DNA of 64,000 bases from Alteriqipengyuania bathyomarina_B (GTDB taxonomy: Bacteria; Pseudomonadota; Alphaproteobacteria; Sphingomonadales; Sphingomonadaceae). Positions 1-7,993 of the stretch are shown in pieces. Both the position numbers and the translations under genes were made by a program. The stretch spans positions 372,001-436,000 of the forward strand of contig NZ_JBCFZM010000003.1 in assembly GCF_038594605.1 (NCBI RefSeq), written 5' to 3'. The notes below the pieces were generated by a model. That model was not told the DNA's origin. It saw only the letters and a program-made list of their open reading frames with translations, and made no database searches. The first letter of the stretch is position 1. Every line of letters starts with the position of its first letter.

Positions 1-753
1 CGCCCACTGGGAATCATCGGCTTCGAGCGCGGTGAGGATGTCTTCCAGCGTGCGCCCCGCGAACAGCCGGTCGATGTTCTCGCGATTGGCGAGGATGCGT
101 GCCTCGGGCGGGGTCTCGGAAGCCTGGTCGAGGATCGCCTGGATACTCCCCGGATCGTCGACGATCGCCGCCTTCACGCGGGCGAGGTTCTCGCTCGCGA
201 TGTAGTGCGTGGCGAGGCCGATCGCGTGGCACTCCGCCCCGTCGAGCCGTGCGCCGGTGAGCGCGAGGAAATGCCCGATGCGGCCCGGCAGGCGCGAAAG
301 ATACCAGCCGCCGCCTACGTCGGGAAACAGGCCGATCCCGGTCTCGGGCATGGCGAACTTGGTGTTCTCGGTCGCCACGCGGTAGCTCGCGGGCTGGCTG
401 ATGCCCACGCCGCCGCCCATGGTGATCCCGTCCATGAAGGCGACCACAGGCTTCTTGTAAGTGAACAGCTGGTGGTTGAGCTGGTACTCGGCGTGGAAGA
501 ACTCGCGGCCTGTCTTGCCCTCGTCGTTCAGCGCCGAGTTGCGCAGCATCGCGATATCGCCGCCCGCGCAGAAGCCGCGCCCCTCGGCATGGTCGATCAT
601 CACCGCCGCGATGCCGGCATGGTCGGCCCACTCCCCCAGCGCATCGGCCATCGCGACGCACATTTTCGTGGTCAGCGCATGGATCGCCTTGGGGCGATTG
701 AGCGAAATGTGGCCTACGTTCTGGTGAGTGTGGATGTTGAGTTGATCGGTCAT
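1..753 (-). CDS. 3-hydroxyisobutyryl-CoA hydrolase (C-terminus beyond window)
   Basis: Crotonase-superfamily protein, best read as the hydrolase that releases 3-hydroxyisobutyrate from its CoA ester in valine breakdown. The first 251 residues are visible; a typical member has about 350, so roughly 100 C-terminal residues lie beyond base 1. The oxyanion-hole segment GFCAGGDI is at residues 60-67. The hydrolase-type signature PETGIGLFPDVGGGWYL is at residues 136-152 and distinguishes it from ordinary enoyl-CoA hydratases. The ATG at 753 has a GGGAG Shine-Dalgarno that lies inside a palindromic repeat. The acyl-CoA dehydrogenase upstream and the methylmalonate-semialdehyde dehydrogenase at 6.3 kb belong to the same pathway. 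Confidence 0.9.
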   Translation of the reverse strand, partial: MTDQLNIHTHQNVGHISLNRPKAIHALTTKMCVAMADALGEWADHAGIAAVMIDHAEGRGFCAGGDIAMLRNSALNDEGKTGREFFHAEYQLNHQLFTYKKPVVAFMDGITMGGGVGISQPASYRVATENTKFAMPETGIGLFPDVGGGWYLSRLPGRIGHFLALTGARLDGAECHAIGLATHYIASENLARVKAAIVDDPGSIQAILDQASETPPEARILANRENIDRLFAGRTLEDILTALEADDSQWA

Positions 754-916
754 AAGAACTCCCTCCCCTCCTCTTCAGGGGAGGGGATCGAGGGGTGGGG
801 TGGAGCACGGAGCGAGGCCGTCAGGCAAACAGGCCCCTCCCTGCTGCAACTAGCAAGCAAACTTGCAAGTTTCGCTAACCCTCCCCGAACGGGGAAGGAG
901 AAAAGGGGCGCACAAA
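754..916. repeat. GC-rich palindromic intergenic repeat cluster
   Basis: The gap between two minus-strand genes is filled by short inverted repeats. Arms CCCTCCCC and GGGGAGGGG lie near 762-786 and CCCTCCCC/GGGGAAGG near 882-899. Between them is a module reading CTGCAACTAGCAAG then CTTGCAAGTTTCGCT (about 841-877). The same module layout occurs at 37161-37196, so this is a dispersed repeat family. One end supplies the Shine-Dalgarno of the downstream hydrolase gene. Confidence 0.7.
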
Positions 917-2062
917 TCACTGCCGCAGCAGATCCCGGCCCACGATCATCCGCATCACCTGGTTGGTGCCCTCGAGGATCGAGTGCACGCGCAGGTCGCG
1001 CCAGTAGCGTTCGATCGGGTAGTCCTTGAGATAGCCGTAGCCGCCGAACAGCTGCAGCGCGTCGTTGACGACCTTGCTGCCATTATCGGTCGCCAGCCGC
1101 TTCGCCATCGCGGAGAAGCGCGACTTGTCGGGCGCGTTGTCGGTGACTTTCGCGGCCGCGAGATAGAGCAGCGCGCGCGCCGCCTCCAGATCGGTCGCCA
1201 TGTCGGCGAGCATGAACTGCGTGTTCTGGAAGTCGGCGATCTGTTGGTCGAACTGCTGGCGTTCCTTGGTGTACTTCACCGCCTCGTCGAGGCAGCGCTG
1301 CGCCCCGCCGAGCGAGCAGGCGCCGATGTTCAACCGTCCGCCGTCGAGGCCCATCATTGCGAAGCGGAAGCCTTCACCTTCGTCGCCCACGCGGTTCTCG
1401 ACCGGCACGCGCGCATCCTCGAAGATGACCTGCGCGGTCGGGCTGGCATTCCAGCCGAGCTTCTTTTCGGGTGCGCCGAAGCTGACGCCGGGCGTATCCT
1501 TGTCGACCACGAGGCAGGTGATGCCCTTGGTCTTGTGCTCGCCCGTGCGGACCATGGTGACGTAGACGTCGTTCACGCCGCCGCCGGAGATGAACTGCTT
1601 GGTGCCGTTGAGCACGTAGTGGTCGCCATCCAGCACGGCCTGCGTCTTCAGGCCCGCCGCGTCCGATCCGCTGCCCGGTTCGGTGAGGCAGTAGGAGGCG
1701 AGCTTTTCCATCGTCACCAGCTGGGGAAGGTATTTCTCCTTCACGCCCGCGCCGCCGAAGCGGTCGATCATCCAGCTGGCCATATTGTGGATCGAGATGA
1801 ATGCGCTTGTGGTGGGGCAGCCATAGGCCATCGCCTCCATGATCAGCGCCGCTTCGAGGCGGCCGAGGCCGATCCCGCCCGATTCCTCGGACACGTAGAT
1901 CGCGCCGAAGCCGAGCTCGGCGGTCTGCTTGATCGTGTCGACGGGGAAGTGGTGTTCCTCGTCCCACTTGCCCGCGTGCGGCGTGATGTTGTCGGCGGTG
2001 AACCGCTGCGCCATGTCCTGGATCGCGAGCTGGTCGTCTGAGAGCTGGAATTGTCCGGTCAT
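917..2062 (-). CDS. Acyl-CoA dehydrogenase, probably isobutyryl-CoA dehydrogenase
   Basis: A 381-residue cytoplasmic FAD enzyme that would oxidise an acyl-CoA to its 2,3-enoyl-CoA and pass electrons to ETF. Length is typical for short/branched-chain acyl-CoA dehydrogenases. The FAD/substrate segment YCLTEPGSGSDA is near residues 130-142, and the C-terminal ILEGTNQVMRMIVGRDLL carries the catalytic glutamate (LEGTN) in the position used by short-chain members. Adjacent 3-hydroxyisobutyryl-CoA hydrolase and nearby methylmalonate-semialdehyde dehydrogenase point to isobutyryl-CoA as substrate. Substrate assignment is from context; the family itself is clear. Confidence 0.9.
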   Translation of the reverse strand: MTGQFQLSDDQLAIQDMAQRFTADNITPHAGKWDEEHHFPVDTIKQTAELGFGAIYVSEESGGIGLGRLEAALIMEAMAYGCPTTSAFISIHNMASWMIDRFGGAGVKEKYLPQLVTMEKLASYCLTEPGSGSDAAGLKTQAVLDGDHYVLNGTKQFISGGGVNDVYVTMVRTGEHKTKGITCLVVDKDTPGVSFGAPEKKLGWNASPTAQVIFEDARVPVENRVGDEGEGFRFAMMGLDGGRLNIGACSLGGAQRCLDEAVKYTKERQQFDQQIADFQNTQFMLADMATDLEAARALLYLAAAKVTDNAPDKSRFSAMAKRLATDNGSKVVNDALQLFGGYGYLKDYPIERYWRDLRVHSILEGTNQVMRMIVGRDLLRQ

Positions 2063-2110
2063 GCCGGGCGACCTAGCCCCACATGCGCGCCAGTTAAAGG
2101 GGGCTTGCGG

Positions 2111-2728
2111 TCAATAGCCGCTGGCCCCGGTTGTGCTTGCACCGGTCGGACTGGCAGCGGGCGGGCAGCGACGGCGGATGGTGCCGCTATCCGACTGGGA
2201 AACCTCGCGCGTGGCCAGCTGCTCGCTGTTCCTGACCAGGCTCATCGCATATTCGCCGTCCCACTTTTCGCCTTCGCCTTCCATTGCCAGACGCACGACG
2301 ATGCCGGGCTGGCCACGTCGCACGGCGGTGACCTCTCCCTGCGATTCATAGAAGGTGATCGTGCCGGGGCGGATGGTGAGAAACATCTCCGATTCGGGCG
2401 AACAGGGCCCTTCGGGCGCATCCCACTGGCCGAGGAAGCGCGCCGGAATCGCGGTGAGCGCGGCGCGGTCTTCCGCAACGTCGCCTGCCGGTACGTCAGG
2501 CAGGTTGAACAGGGTTGGCTCGGCTGTTGGCGACGGGTCGCCGGATGGAGTGGGGGCCAGGCCCATCGGATCTTCGGAACCGGGGGCGGCTGGTGTGCTC
2601 TCGGGCGTGGGCCGGGGTTCGTCCTGCGCGGCGACGCCGCCATTATCGGCGACGACTTCGGGCTGCTGGGCCTCGCATGCGGCCAACAGTCCCATGCTTG
2701 CCAGCATTGTCCCAGCCATGATCCTCAT
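2111..2728 (-). CDS. Lipoprotein with one F-x-G-x-W/terminal RRC domain
   Basis: Not a family I can name. The N-terminus MRIMAGTMLASMGLLAAC is a lipoprotein signal with lipobox LAAC, so the mature protein should be lipid-anchored. A Pro/Glu/Ala-rich linker follows (to about residue 80), then a domain that starts IPARFLGQWDAPEGPC and ends TIRRRCPPA. The same start and end pattern occurs in the lipoproteins at 2955-3773 (twice) and 4829-5428, so these are local paralogs. The last 15 or so residues are low-complexity Ser/Thr/Gly. Function unknown; an envelope role is inferred only from export. Confidence 0.8.
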   Translation of the reverse strand: MRIMAGTMLASMGLLAACEAQQPEVVADNGGVAAQDEPRPTPESTPAAPGSEDPMGLAPTPSGDPSPTAEPTLFNLPDVPAGDVAEDRAALTAIPARFLGQWDAPEGPCSPESEMFLTIRPGTITFYESQGEVTAVRRGQPGIVVRLAMEGEGEKWDGEYAMSLVRNSEQLATREVSQSDSGTIRRRCPPAASPTGASTTGASGY

Positions 2729-2740
2729 GCGCTGTCTCCC

Positions 2741-2944
2741 CTATCCCGAACCCTCGCGGTACACATCCTTTACCGCAATCCGCTCGATTTCGCGATAGGC
2801 CTGTTCTGTGGGGCGAGCCGGCGGATCAGGATGATGACTTTTCCCCTCGCCGCCGGGATGTCGAAACCGTCGGGTTCGCGCACGGGTGGCAGCAGACGCA
2901 TCGAGAGCCAGAGCGGCGGCGAGAATGCCGAGCGTGAAGCGCAT
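2741..2944 (-). CDS. Small putative exported protein, reading frame possibly broken
   Basis: A 67-codon frame opens with a convincing signal peptide (MRFTLGILAAALALDASA) between two lipoprotein genes. From about 2885 to 2805 the G/C bias at third codon positions moves to another frame, which reads REPDGFDIPAARGKVIILIRR. It then seems to return to the first frame for the last segment, TEQAYREIERIAVKDVYREG. Either two compensating frameshifts have damaged a small secreted protein, or the middle is simply an unusual Arg/His-rich sequence. I cannot assign a function. Confidence 0.35.
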   Translation of the reverse strand: MRFTLGILAAALALDASAATRARTRRFRHPGGEGKSHHPDPPARPTEQAYREIERIAVKDVYREGSG

Positions 2945-2954
2945 GGACTGCGCT

Positions 2955-3773
2955 TCAGCCGCAGCGGTGCTCGTAGGTAATGCTACCCTGGCCCTCCGGA
3001 TCGAGAACCAGCGTCTCGCCTCCATCCTTGAGCGTCAGGGTCATGCCAAAATCCTTGCCCACGTAATCGCCCGCGAAGTAGGTCGCCTTTGCACGATAGC
3101 TGGACGGGCCGATCTTCTCGATATTGCTCAGCTTCCAGCCGTTGTTCGTCTCGCTGACGATCTGGCGTGGCTCGACCTTCATGGCATCGGGACCGAGCGA
3201 ATCGCAGCTGGCGTATTCGCCGCCATCCCACTGGCCGAGGAAACTGGCCGGAAGCCCGCCACCGCTGCTCGCTGCCGCCGCCTGCTTCTTGGCGGCGGGC
3301 TTGCCGCAACGCTCGAGCCGGAGCGAGGACATCCGCGGCGCACTGTAGACCAGCATGTCGTCACTGGAGACCGACAGGCCGAAGCGCTGGTCCTGGTCGG
3401 GATATTTCGGGTCCTGTTCGCGGTCGAGCTCGATCGTGTCGGTGGAGAGGATCTTCACTGACTTGAGCGCCGGCGCGCCGCGGCTCTCGATCCCGCCGGC
3501 GGTGATGACCATGGGGTCCGAACAGTCGCCGAAAAAGCCCCACTTGCCGTGGAAGGCTGCAGGGATCGGGGTCAGGGCCTTGCGTGTCGGTGTCGGGGCA
3601 GCCGCGTCGGTTTCGGCTTTGGCATCGGAATCGGAAACCGCATCGGCGTTGGCTTTCGAAGCGGCTTCATCGACGCTTGCAGCCACAGCCTCGGCCGTTG
3701 TTTCGCCTTCGCCACATGCCGACATGGCGAGCGCGGCCAGGGCCGCTACGAAAATGTGTTTGCGGATAGACAT
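2955..3773 (-). CDS. Lipoprotein with tandem F-x-G-x-W domains
   Basis: A 272-residue predicted lipoprotein: MSIRKHIFVAALAALAMSAC has lipobox MSAC, followed by an acidic Ala-rich linker. Two copies of the local domain follow. The first opens IPAAFHGKWGFFGDC and ends with LRLERCG; the second opens LPASFLGQWDGGEYASC and ends YEHRCG, with a Lys/Ala/Ser linker between them. I start at 3773 because it gives the signal peptide and a GGAGGAG Shine-Dalgarno seven bases upstream. The duplication relative to the neighbours at 2111 and 4829 suggests a paralog array. No known function recognised. Confidence 0.85.
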   Translation of the reverse strand: MSIRKHIFVAALAALAMSACGEGETTAEAVAASVDEAASKANADAVSDSDAKAETDAAAPTPTRKALTPIPAAFHGKWGFFGDCSDPMVITAGGIESRGAPALKSVKILSTDTIELDREQDPKYPDQDQRFGLSVSSDDMLVYSAPRMSSLRLERCGKPAAKKQAAAASSGGGLPASFLGQWDGGEYASCDSLGPDAMKVEPRQIVSETNNGWKLSNIEKIGPSSYRAKATYFAGDYVGKDFGMTLTLKDGGETLVLDPEGQGSITYEHRCG

Positions 3774-3856
3774 CTTCCATCTCCTCCCGGATTTCCATCC
3801 GGAAAGCAGACTAACGCGCTCGTCCCTATCGGCAAGGGTCGGGCCGCAAGTGCGAC

Positions 3857-4819
3857 TCAGTCGTCGGTTTCCCGAGCCTCGCCGAGCACACGGGTGTCGA
3901 ACCACTGCTGCGCCAGATCGGTATTGTTGCCGCGATACCAGCGCGGGGCGGGCAGGCCTTTATCCCAAGCCACCATCTCGGTCAGCGTGCCCTGGGCGGA
4001 AGGGGTATCGTAGGTGCGCGCCCTCTGCGCAAACGGGTCGGCATAGGCCTCGTCCGCGCTCACGATGGTCCAGCCCTTCGCCTCGAGCGCCCGTACCAGA
4101 TCGCCGATCCACAGCGCGGCGAGGTCGGTCTCGTGCAACAGCAACACATGCGCGGGCGAACGCCCGATCGCCTTGCGCGCGAGCGTGTCGTAGAATTCCG
4201 CCGCATCGACATGCGCTTCGACGTAGAGTTTGCGCAGCGCCTCGCGGTCGATCGCCTTGCCCTGGGCCACCGCCCGCTTGGCTGCGCCTTCGTAGAACCA
4301 GTCGCTCGCGTCGACGGTGGCATAGCCGTTGACCAGCCCCCGCTTTGCCAATGCCGCGCGCACCGCGTCGCGCTTCGCTGCGTCCTGCTGCCCTTCGTCG
4401 AGATACGGATACCGGAACCATGGGCGATAGCCGTCGCGGTCACGCAGCCGTTCCTCGCCGGCGTCGATATCGGCGAGGTATTCGGTGAGACCGGTCTGCG
4501 AGAGGCGCGGGTGGTTCGCTGAGTGGTTCGCGATGACATGACCTGCCGCGACATAGGCGGCGATGCGGCGCGTATCGTCGGGTCCGTCGATCCTGCCCGG
4601 ATTGACGAAGAACGCGGCCTGCTCGACGCCCGCTTCGGCGAGGTTCGCGATCAGCAGTTCGGTGCGCTCCTCCTCGGTCAGGAACGCGCCCGGCGCGCGC
4701 GGCACATCGTCGAAGCTGAGCGCAATGCGCTTTTCCGCAGGTGGCAGTGGGGGCGGGGTGTCCTTGGCATGGGCGCAGGCGGCGAGCAGTCCGAGGAGAA
4801 GAGCGAGAATCCAGCGCAT
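3857..4819 (-). CDS. Polysaccharide deacetylase family lipoprotein (NodB-like)
   Basis: A 320-residue exported protein with lipobox LAAC (MRWILALLLGLLAAC). The NodB-type fold is visible: IALSFDDVPRAPG (residues about 32-44) holds the metal-binding Asp pair, HVIANHSANHPRLSQ gives the His-x3-His zinc site, RPWFRYPYLDEGQ is the RxPY motif, and LLLHETDLAALW supplies the late histidine. Such enzymes deacetylate peptidoglycan, chitin-like or other surface polysaccharides. Substrate is not evident. It is interleaved with envelope lipoproteins and a lysozyme-like gene on the same strand, so a cell-wall role is reasonable but inferred. Confidence 0.85.
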   Translation of the reverse strand: MRWILALLLGLLAACAHAKDTPPPLPPAEKRIALSFDDVPRAPGAFLTEEERTELLIANLAEAGVEQAAFFVNPGRIDGPDDTRRIAAYVAAGHVIANHSANHPRLSQTGLTEYLADIDAGEERLRDRDGYRPWFRYPYLDEGQQDAAKRDAVRAALAKRGLVNGYATVDASDWFYEGAAKRAVAQGKAIDREALRKLYVEAHVDAAEFYDTLARKAIGRSPAHVLLLHETDLAALWIGDLVRALEAKGWTIVSADEAYADPFAQRARTYDTPSAQGTLTEMVAWDKGLPAPRWYRGNNTDLAQQWFDTRVLGEARETDD

Positions 4820-4828
4820 GGCCGGATG

Positions 4829-5428
4829 CTAGCGCGGGCAGCGGCGGTACATAGTGGTCGAGCGTTCACCCGTGTCGAAATTGCGGACGGTCAGAGTCCT
4901 CGCCACCGGATCGACGGTGAATTCCAGCTCGTCGCGGGTCGGCTCGTCGGCATAGGTCGTGTCGAACACCGCGCGGATGCGGCCGGGTTCGCGCAGCTTC
5001 ACCTCAATGAAGCGCCCACCCGTCTCGAAGTAGGAATAGCCGTCGGCACGCACGGTCAGGACCTTGCCCATATTGTCCTGCTGATAGCCGTCGCACTGAG
5101 CCTTGGTGACCGCAGCACCGTCCGTCTCGCGCCACTTGCCGCGGATCGCGGTGGGGAAGGACTTGGGCAGCGCCTCCTGCGAGGCCTCCTGAGTGGTTTC
5201 ATCGCTGTCGGGCAGGCCCGATTCCTGGCCCAACACCATGTCCTCCAGCGGAGGGGCACCGTCGCCGATGCCGCCATCGGGCTCCACCGGCATGGGGGTG
5301 TTGGTGGTGCCGGGCTCTTGCGCTGCGGTCTCTTCGGACGACGTTCCGTCCTCGTTGGCTTCCTTCACGGTGCAGGCGGCACTCGTGCAGGCGAGAGCGA
5401 TCAGAAGCAGGGGCAAGCGGGTGCGCAT
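4829..5428 (-). CDS. Lipoprotein with one G-x-W/terminal RRC domain
   Basis: A 199-residue predicted lipoprotein starting at 5428, with signal MRTRLPLLLIALACTSAAC and lipobox SAAC. A long acidic Glu/Thr/Pro linker runs to about residue 90. The C-terminal domain begins FPTAIRGKWRETDGAAVTKAQC and ends STTMYRRCPR, matching the start and end of the domain in the lipoproteins at 2111 and 2955. The cysteines near both ends could form a disulfide in the periplasm. It lies 9 bases downstream of the deacetylase stop on the opposite side of transcription order, so it may head that unit. Function unknown. Confidence 0.8.
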   Translation of the reverse strand: MRTRLPLLLIALACTSAACTVKEANEDGTSSEETAAQEPGTTNTPMPVEPDGGIGDGAPPLEDMVLGQESGLPDSDETTQEASQEALPKSFPTAIRGKWRETDGAAVTKAQCDGYQQDNMGKVLTVRADGYSYFETGGRFIEVKLREPGRIRAVFDTTYADEPTRDELEFTVDPVARTLTVRNFDTGERSTTMYRRCPR

Positions 5429-5498
5429 GGGAATATCCTTTGTTCTCGGCAGGCCCCCCATGCAGGATCGCGGCGGGTGTTGCCAAGCGGGCGCGAGG

Positions 5499-6233
5499 TT
5501 ATAGCAGGATCGCCTTGGCGCGGCTGGTGCCGTCGCGGCGCTGGTCGAGCCCGTTGAGCCCGCCATTGATGCGCCGCGTCACGCCTTCCAGATCGTCCCG
5601 ATCGGCGAGGGTATTGCAATCCCTGCTGTCCCAGAACCAGCATGCCGCGCGTACGCCCTGCAAGGGGTCCTCCAGCAATTCGGGCCGGTCCGCCAGCGGC
5701 AGGTTCAGCGCGGCGGCGTGGCTGGTGTAATTCTCGCGTCCGGTAAGTTGCTTGACCCCGCGCCCGCGAAACCGCCAGCCGTCGCCGTCCTGCGTGTTGC
5801 CGAGATTGCGCCGCCCCCAGTCGCCGCCATAGACGAGATTGGCGATCTGAGCCTGACGCGCGAGCGAGAGGCTACCTTCGCCCGGCTTGCGGCCCAGCCG
5901 CTCGACGTCCTCGTCGCTGATCCGGTGCCGGCCGAAGATCGCCCGCAATCCGCCCGTCGAGTAGTTCATGCTTTCGACGAGGCGCGAAAAGCCACCCGTC
6001 TCGGCGGTTTGCTGGCCCAGCGCATGGGCGAGGCGCAGGGGCCGGTCGAGGCCAACTTGGGCGAACTCGATAGCCATTGCTCCGCCGAGTGCAAAACGCA
6101 GGCTGGAGATCGCGCTCTTGCGGCCGACATAGCTGATGAGGGCGGCGTGGCTGATCGGGCCGAAATCGCCATCGATGGCAATGTCGTACCCCCGGGCGTT
6201 CAGGCGCTCCTGCGCACGGCGAGCGTTTTGCAT
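5499..6233 (-). CDS. Peptidoglycan-binding plus GH19-like lysozyme/chitinase
   Basis: A 244-residue protein with no signal peptide. The N-terminus (RRAQERLNARGYDIAIDGDFGPISHAAL) is a short peptidoglycan-binding repeat. The rest resembles glycoside hydrolase family 19 and phage endolysin lysozymes: HALGQQTAETGGFSRLVESMNYS contains the catalytic-type QTAETGGF element, and YGGDWGRRNLGNTQDGDGWRFRGRG continues into LTGRENY. Such enzymes cut beta-1,4 links in peptidoglycan or chitin. The ATG at 6233 has an AGGAGAACGAGG ribosome site. No other phage gene is nearby, so a domesticated endolysin or cell-wall enzyme is possible. Confidence 0.8.
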   Translation of the reverse strand: MQNARRAQERLNARGYDIAIDGDFGPISHAALISYVGRKSAISSLRFALGGAMAIEFAQVGLDRPLRLAHALGQQTAETGGFSRLVESMNYSTGGLRAIFGRHRISDEDVERLGRKPGEGSLSLARQAQIANLVYGGDWGRRNLGNTQDGDGWRFRGRGVKQLTGRENYTSHAAALNLPLADRPELLEDPLQGVRAACWFWDSRDCNTLADRDDLEGVTRRINGGLNGLDQRRDGTSRAKAILL

Positions 6234-6340
6234 CCTCGTTCTCCTGTAAAACTGCGCGACGATGGATCGGGGATCGCCGCGCAGTCTTCAGAAGAAATAG
6301 TATTCTCCTACATTGCAAGAAGAATGCTCATCCATTCGGA

Positions 6341-7846
6341 CTAACCCATGGTCGGAATGATAAAGGCATCCTTGTTGTCGGCGTCGGCAGTGCCATCGGG
6401 CCAGCGCTGGGTGACCTTCTTCGACTTGGTCCAAAAGCGCAGCCCTTCCTGCCCGTACTGGTCGATGTCGCCGAAGCCTGACCGCTTCCACCCGCCGAAG
6501 CTGTGATAGCTGACCGGCACGGGGATGGGCACGTTGATGCCGACCATGCCCACGTTCACCCGGTGTGCGAATTCGCGCGCGGCGTGGCCGTTGCGGGTGA
6601 AGATGGCAACGCCGTTGCCATACTGGTGCTCGCTCGGCAGACGGACGGCCTCTTCGAAGTCCTTCGCGCGCACGATCTGGAGCACGGGGCCGAAGATCTC
6701 TTCCTTGTAGCTTTCCATGTCGGTGGTGACCTTGTCGAGCAGCGTCGGGCCGACGAAGAAGCCCTTCTCGTGCCCCTGCAGCGAGAACCCGCGCCCGTCG
6801 ATCACGACCTCGGCACCTTCCTTCTCGGCAGTGTCGATCCAGCTTTCGATGCGCGCCTTGTGCTCGGGCGTGACGACCGGGCCGTAATGCGCTTCGGGAT
6901 CGTTGGAGACGCCGACGCGCAAGGCGTTGATCGCGGGGATCAGTTTCTCGCGCAGGCGCTTGGCGGTATCCTCGCCCACCGGCACCACCACGGGCAGCGC
7001 CATGCAGCGTTCGCCCGCCGAGCCGAAGGCGGCACCCGCCAGGTCGTTCACCACTTGGTCGAGATCGGCGTCGGGCATGACGATGCCGTGGTTCTTCGCG
7101 CCGCCGAAAGCCTGCACGCGCTTGCCGTTCGCGGTGCCGCGCGAATAGATGTACTGCGCGATGTCGGACGATCCGACGAAGCTGATCGCGGCGATATCGT
7201 CATGGTCGATGATCGCGTCGACCATTTCCTTGTCGCCGTTGACGACCTGCAGCAGCCCCTCGGGCGCGCCCGCTTCGACGAACAGCTCGGCGAGGCGGAT
7301 GGGCACGCTGGGATCGCGCTCGGACGGCTTGAGGATGAAGGCATTGCCCGCCGCGATCGCCATGCCGAACATCCACATCGGGATCATCGCGGGGAAATTG
7401 AACGGCGTAATGCCCGCCCCGATGCCGAGCGGCTGGCGCATCGAATAGACGTCGATGCCCGGGCCTGCGCCTTGCGTGTACTCACCCTTCAACGCCTGCG
7501 GAATGCTGCACGCATATTCGATCACTTCGAGCCCGCGCTGCACGTCGCCATGCGCATCGTCGACCACCTTGCCGTGTTCGCTGGAGAGAAGCTCGGCCAG
7601 CTCCTGCTTGTTGGCTTCGACCAGTTCCTTGAACTTGAACATCACGCGGGCACGGCGCTGCGGATTGGTCGCCGCCCATTCGGGCTGGACCTCTTTGGCC
7701 TTGGCCACCGCGCGTTCGAGCAGCGCCGCATCGCCCAGCGCAACCTCGGCCTGCACCTCGCCGGTCGAGGGGTTCCATACCTTGTGCGTGCGGCTGGCTT
7801 CGCCGGTGGCAACACCGGTGGCGAGGTGGTGGTCGATAGTGCGCAT
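6341..7846 (-). CDS. mmsA: CoA-acylating methylmalonate-semialdehyde dehydrogenase
   Basis: A 501-residue aldehyde dehydrogenase that converts methylmalonate semialdehyde plus CoA and NAD+ to propionyl-CoA in valine catabolism. The aldehyde dehydrogenase scaffold is complete. GAGITPFNFPAMIPMWMFG is the MMSDH-type cofactor-site region, and the catalytic cysteine sits in FGSAGERCMALPV near residue 285. The C-terminus YHSFGGWKRSGFGDIDQYG is characteristic. The start at 7846 (MRTIDHHLATG) gives the usual family length. Together with the genes at 1-2062 it makes most of a valine-degradation set, though separated by about 4 kb of unrelated envelope genes. Confidence 0.95.
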   Translation of the reverse strand: MRTIDHHLATGVATGEASRTHKVWNPSTGEVQAEVALGDAALLERAVAKAKEVQPEWAATNPQRRARVMFKFKELVEANKQELAELLSSEHGKVVDDAHGDVQRGLEVIEYACSIPQALKGEYTQGAGPGIDVYSMRQPLGIGAGITPFNFPAMIPMWMFGMAIAAGNAFILKPSERDPSVPIRLAELFVEAGAPEGLLQVVNGDKEMVDAIIDHDDIAAISFVGSSDIAQYIYSRGTANGKRVQAFGGAKNHGIVMPDADLDQVVNDLAGAAFGSAGERCMALPVVVPVGEDTAKRLREKLIPAINALRVGVSNDPEAHYGPVVTPEHKARIESWIDTAEKEGAEVVIDGRGFSLQGHEKGFFVGPTLLDKVTTDMESYKEEIFGPVLQIVRAKDFEEAVRLPSEHQYGNGVAIFTRNGHAAREFAHRVNVGMVGINVPIPVPVSYHSFGGWKRSGFGDIDQYGQEGLRFWTKSKKVTQRWPDGTADADNKDAFIIPTMG

Positions 7847-7993
7847 GGGGGAATTCTCTCCGTTTTGTTCTGTTTCGCCGCGCGGCTTAGCGCGGGCTGC
7901 GCGGCCATGCAAAGACAGGACCACGCTCCTGAATGAACGAGCGCTTCTGGCGGGATTTGGTTTCACGAGGCGCAAGGCCGACGTTGCGCCCGA

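Noticed and set aside
754..916. Repeat region considered as a CRISPR array
   Set aside because: The repeats are inverted hairpins without regular spacers, and no cas gene is nearby.
5499..6233. Lysozyme-like gene as evidence of a prophage
   Set aside because: No other phage genes, integrase or attachment sites are nearby, and composition is host-like.
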